64,000 bases of DNA. It comes from Sphingobium sp. Lineage in GTDB: Bacteria > Pseudomonadota > Alphaproteobacteria > Sphingomonadales > Sphingomonadaceae. The notes beneath the pieces were generated by a model. That model saw only the letters and a list, made by a program, of their open reading frames with translations. It had not been told where the DNA came from and ran no database searches. The translations under genes were made by a program, and so were the position numbers. The DNA is taken from NCBI GenBank assembly GCA_035196065.1, contig CP136575.1:1207001-1271000 (forward strand), given 5' to 3'. The first letter of the stretch is position 1. Each line of letters begins with the position of its first letter. This document shows, in pieces, positions 61,799 through 64,000 of the stretch.

Positions 61799-61829
61799 GG
61801 TTGTTCCAGTTCGAGTTGCTGTATCTGCG

Positions 61830-61847
61830 TATAAAGAAATCTTTATA
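61830..61847. promoter_or_regulatory. Perfect inverted repeat in the metK leader
   Basis: TATAAAGA-AA-TCTTTATA is a perfect eight-base inverted repeat 32-49 bases upstream of the metK start. It is AT-rich in GC-rich surroundings. It looks like an operator of a dimeric repressor, for example an ArsR-type methionine-cycle regulator such as SahR (inference). Confidence 0.6.
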
Positions 61848-61860
61848 TCGTTTGATCGCC

Positions 61861-63519
61861 CTAGCGCGAAAGGCGCGTCCTCGCAAGTGGCAACAGCGCG
61901 CAGACCAGCAACAGCAATGCAAAGCCGAGCGGCAGGATATTGCCGAAGCTTGCGAATAGTGTCGGCGATTTTGCCAAGGGAAGCTGCGCGTCGATCCGGC
62001 CGGCGATGCCCGGCGGCAGGTTTTTGACGATACGGCCATCGGCATCGATCACCGCACTAATCCCAGTCGGCGTCGAACGGACGACGGGCAGTCCCTCCTC
62101 AATTGCACGCAGTCGCGCTTGCGCCAGATGTTGCGGCGGGCCCCAATGGCCGAACCATGCGTCATTCGATGGATTGAAGATGAAATCGGGGCGGTTGGCG
62201 TGATCGGTCACCTTGCCCGAAAAGATCATTTCATAGCAGATCTGCATGCCGACCTTCACCCGCCTGCCGTCGAACGGCAGGTCGAGCGTGCGCGGCCCAG
62301 GACCGGACCAGAAGTCGATCGTGCCGGGCACTAGCCGGGTTGCACCCAGCGGCTCAAGCAGCCAGCGCAGCGCTAGATATTCGCCAAAGGGGACAAGATG
62401 AGCCTTGTCATAATGACCGAGCAAATTGCCGGTGCCTGTCATTACATGCACGCTGTTGCGCGCGCCGACGAGCTGGCCCTTGCTGTCAAATTCCAGGCGG
62501 TCAGCGCCGGTCAGCAGAATGTCGGCCGGGTTCATCAATTGCGACAACATCGTCCGCGCTCCGGCGGCGCTTTCGCCCGGCTGGAACTGATAAAAGCGGA
62601 AAGGATAACCTTCCTCCAACCGCCAGGGGATGGCAGCTTCGGGCCAGAGAATGAGGCGCGGACGCGGCCGTTGCGGCAGGCTGCTTTCTGCAAGCCGCTG
62701 AAAATTCACCGCGTCATAGCCAGGCTTATACTTGTCGATCTGGCTAATGTTCGGCTGCACGATGGTCAGCGAAGTTGGCGAAGTCGGCGGCGCGTCTTTC
62801 GGTGCGGGCAACAAAAGGTTTGGAAATAATGCTGCACCGAGCAACGGCAGCGCGAAAATCGCGATGAAGCCGATGCCGACGACACTGCCCGATTGGAGCG
62901 GCGCGCCCGAACGCAAACCCCGTCTCATTGCGGTAAAGCCCATCAGCAACAAGCCAGCGGCCAGAGCGAAAATGCCCGAGAAACCGTAAGTGCCGAACGT
63001 CGGCAGCCAGAATTGCGCGAACAGCGTATCAACCCATGCGGCGGCAATCGGGTTCCAGGCGAAGCCGGTAAAAACCCAACTGCGAAGCCACTCGGCGATG
63101 ATCCAGCAGCCTGCAAAAGCTAGGATGAAGGGCGTTCCGGCGGAGCTAGTCTGTGTAGGCGCCGCGATCTTCGTGATCCGCCACGCACCCCAGGCTGCCA
63201 GTCCGGGATAGAGCGCCAGATACAGCGCCAGTAATGGCACAGCGAGCCAGCCAAGCCATGCGGGCATGTTTGCCTGATAGGTGAAGGCCGTGGCGATCCA
63301 GTTGTTGCCGATGGTGAAATGGCCCAGCCCGAACAGCCAGCCCAGCCAGAAGGCACGTCGCCCACTATCCGCACGCGCAACGAGATGCATCAGCAACATG
63401 AGGCCGAGCAATGTCAGCGGCCAGAGATTAAGCGGTGCAAACCCCGTCGCCGAAATTCCGCCCATGACCAGCAGCGCCCAGCCGCCCCGTCGCTCTACCA
63501 ATGCCAGCGCTTTATTCAT
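61861..63519 (-). CDS. lnt: Apolipoprotein N-acyltransferase
   Basis: A 552-residue membrane nitrilase-type enzyme that adds the third acyl chain to lipoproteins. The N-terminus has six to seven membrane segments (with [20 protein letters not shown]). The periplasmic domain carries the Glu ([11 protein letters not shown]), Lys ([14 protein letters not shown]) and Cys ([11 protein letters not shown]) triad. A last membrane segment lies at the C-terminus. It matches the presence of the lipoproteins Pal and PhoD-like in this window. metK follows on the same strand after 62 bases. Confidence 0.97.
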   Translation of the reverse strand: MNKALALVERRGGWALLVMGGISATGFAPLNLWPLTLLGLMLLMHLVARADSGRRAFWLGWLFGLGHFTIGNNWIATAFTYQANMPAWLGWLAVPLLALYLALYPGLAAWGAWRITKIAAPTQTSSAGTPFILAFAGCWIIAEWLRSWVFTGFAWNPIAAAWVDTLFAQFWLPTFGTYGFSGIFALAAGLLLMGFTAMRRGLRSGAPLQSGSVVGIGFIAIFALPLLGAALFPNLLLPAPKDAPPTSPTSLTIVQPNISQIDKYKPGYDAVNFQRLAESSLPQRPRPRLILWPEAAIPWRLEEGYPFRFYQFQPGESAAGARTMLSQLMNPADILLTGADRLEFDSKGQLVGARNSVHVMTGTGNLLGHYDKAHLVPFGEYLALRWLLEPLGATRLVPGTIDFWSGPGPRTLDLPFDGRRVKVGMQICYEMIFSGKVTDHANRPDFIFNPSNDAWFGHWGPPQHLAQARLRAIEEGLPVVRSTPTGISAVIDADGRIVKNLPPGIAGRIDAQLPLAKSPTLFASFGNILPLGFALLLLVCALLPLARTRLSR

Positions 63520-63618
63520 CGTCTGCGGACATGGCGATCTGATGGTGCAAATGCAATCGACAGTTCGTGCCGATTTTGTTGCTTGCTGTTCAGACGCTCG
63601 CTGCTAGCAGTTGCGCCC

Positions 63619-64000
63619 ATGAACGTCCCGATCCTGCTACTCGTCCTCGCAGCGGCTGCCCCGCCGGCGCCACTTGGGCCTATGACCCCGGCGACACCTA
63701 TGACCGAGGTGCATAGGCAAGACATCGGCTGCGTGGCCCTGTTGGGGTTGGTTGCCGACCTTCAGCGGCGCGGCGCGCCCTATGCGGCGGACTATCCCGA
63801 TGTCCGCGAAATCGGCAAGCGTTGGGCGGGAATTGTAGGTCAACGGGTCATGGACGAAAGCGGTCAGCCACGTGAACTGGTTGCCATAGCGATCCAACAA
63901 TCGGTAACTGATTGGCAGGCGGAGATGACCCGAACCGCCGATGCGCGCTGGCTTGCCTCCCGGATCGAACAATGCCAGCAGCGCATGGCGGCCGATCTCG
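63619..64000 (+). CDS. Exported hypothetical protein (5' part)
   Basis: An open reading frame that runs off the end of the window, with 127 codons visible. The N-terminus MNVPILLLVLAAAAPPAP looks like a short signal peptide. The following region is helical with two cysteines (IGCVALL and EQCQQR). I do not recognise it. It starts 99 bases from divergent lnt. The missing 3' end prevents a family call. Confidence 0.55.
   Translation, partial: MNVPILLLVLAAAAPPAPLGPMTPATPMTEVHRQDIGCVALLGLVADLQRRGAPYAADYPDVREIGKRWAGIVGQRVMDESGQPRELVAIAIQQSVTDWQAEMTRTADARWLASRIEQCQQRMAADL

Noticed and set aside
61799-61860. SAM riboswitch in front of metK
   Set aside because: Only about 62 bases are available and no SAM-II or SAM/SAH consensus was recognised; a protein operator is a better reading of the palindrome.

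Overview
The window is a dense stretch of ordinary-looking chromosome, almost certainly from a sphingomonad (order Sphingomonadales, Alphaproteobacteria). The evidence is: an intact ctrA with CtrA-type boxes upstream; a class I lysyl-tRNA synthetase; UPF0262 and UrcA proteins; two exported DUF885 proteins; a large TonB-dependent receptor; the rpmF-plsX-fabH-ihfA-merR and lnt-metK-trmB gene orders; and GC-rich codon use. The genus cannot be fixed from sequence alone; Sphingopyxis or Sphingorhabdus-like is a guess. No prophage, transposase, CRISPR array, rRNA or tRNA gene was seen.

Layout. 1-5.9 kb: the 3' end of ruvA, ruvB, then the Tol-Pal cell-envelope cluster (ybgC-tolQ-tolR-tolA-tolB-pal). 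6-13.9 kb: a small lipoprotein, a family III CoA-transferase, a DUF885 metallopeptidase-like protein, a PhoD-like phosphatase, a pair of bacterial PH-domain membrane proteins and a nitronate-monooxygenase-like flavoprotein. 14-18.2 kb: lysC, ubiG, dnaB and a UPF0262 protein. 18.2-23.4 kb: a degenerate GH25-like protein, cdd, dcd, acyl-CoA dehydrogenase, a saccharopine-dehydrogenase-like reductase and a PPP phosphatase. 23.5-28.6 kb: ctrA with its control region, then a TonB-dependent receptor coupled to an exported LD-carboxypeptidase. 28.6-32 kb: arfB, msrC-like, a small two-gene unit divergent from an S24 (LexA/CI-like) repressor, an MBL hydrolase and a MAPEG protein. 32.2-35.2 kb: rpmF-plsX-fabH-ihfA-merR. 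35.2-42.5 kb: the Anbu proteasome-like cluster followed (on the minus strand, upstream) by a SixA-like phosphatase and a DinG-type helicase. 42.5-47.2 kb: class I lysS, DUF1003, DUF3291, corA and a fatty-acid desaturase. 47.4-53 kb: a winged-helix regulator, a second DUF885 protein, a prolyl-hydroxylase-like oxygenase, an amidohydrolase and an RcnB-like protein. 53-56.5 kb: aroQ-accB-accC and thiS-thiG. 56.7-64 kb: UrcA, a LytTR/LytS-type two-component pair, an orphan protein, trmB, metK, lnt and the start of an exported protein.

Most genes are housekeeping. The less ordinary points are: (a) an S24 repressor with two TAGGAA/TTCCTA operators overlapping a promoter that appears to give a leaderless transcript; (b) a GC-rich palindromic repeat element that seems to have entered the coding sequence of a PH-domain protein in frame; (c) an LD-carboxypeptidase whose Tat signal is only complete if translation begins at a CTG codon with a perfect Shine-Dalgarno sequence and a 4-base overlap with the receptor gene; (d) the four-gene Anbu cluster; (e) a perfect 8+8 inverted repeat in the metK leader; (f) a perfect TTAA-N7-TTAAC CtrA box upstream of ctrA. 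No wholly undescribed system can be claimed from the sequence, but these are the places to look.
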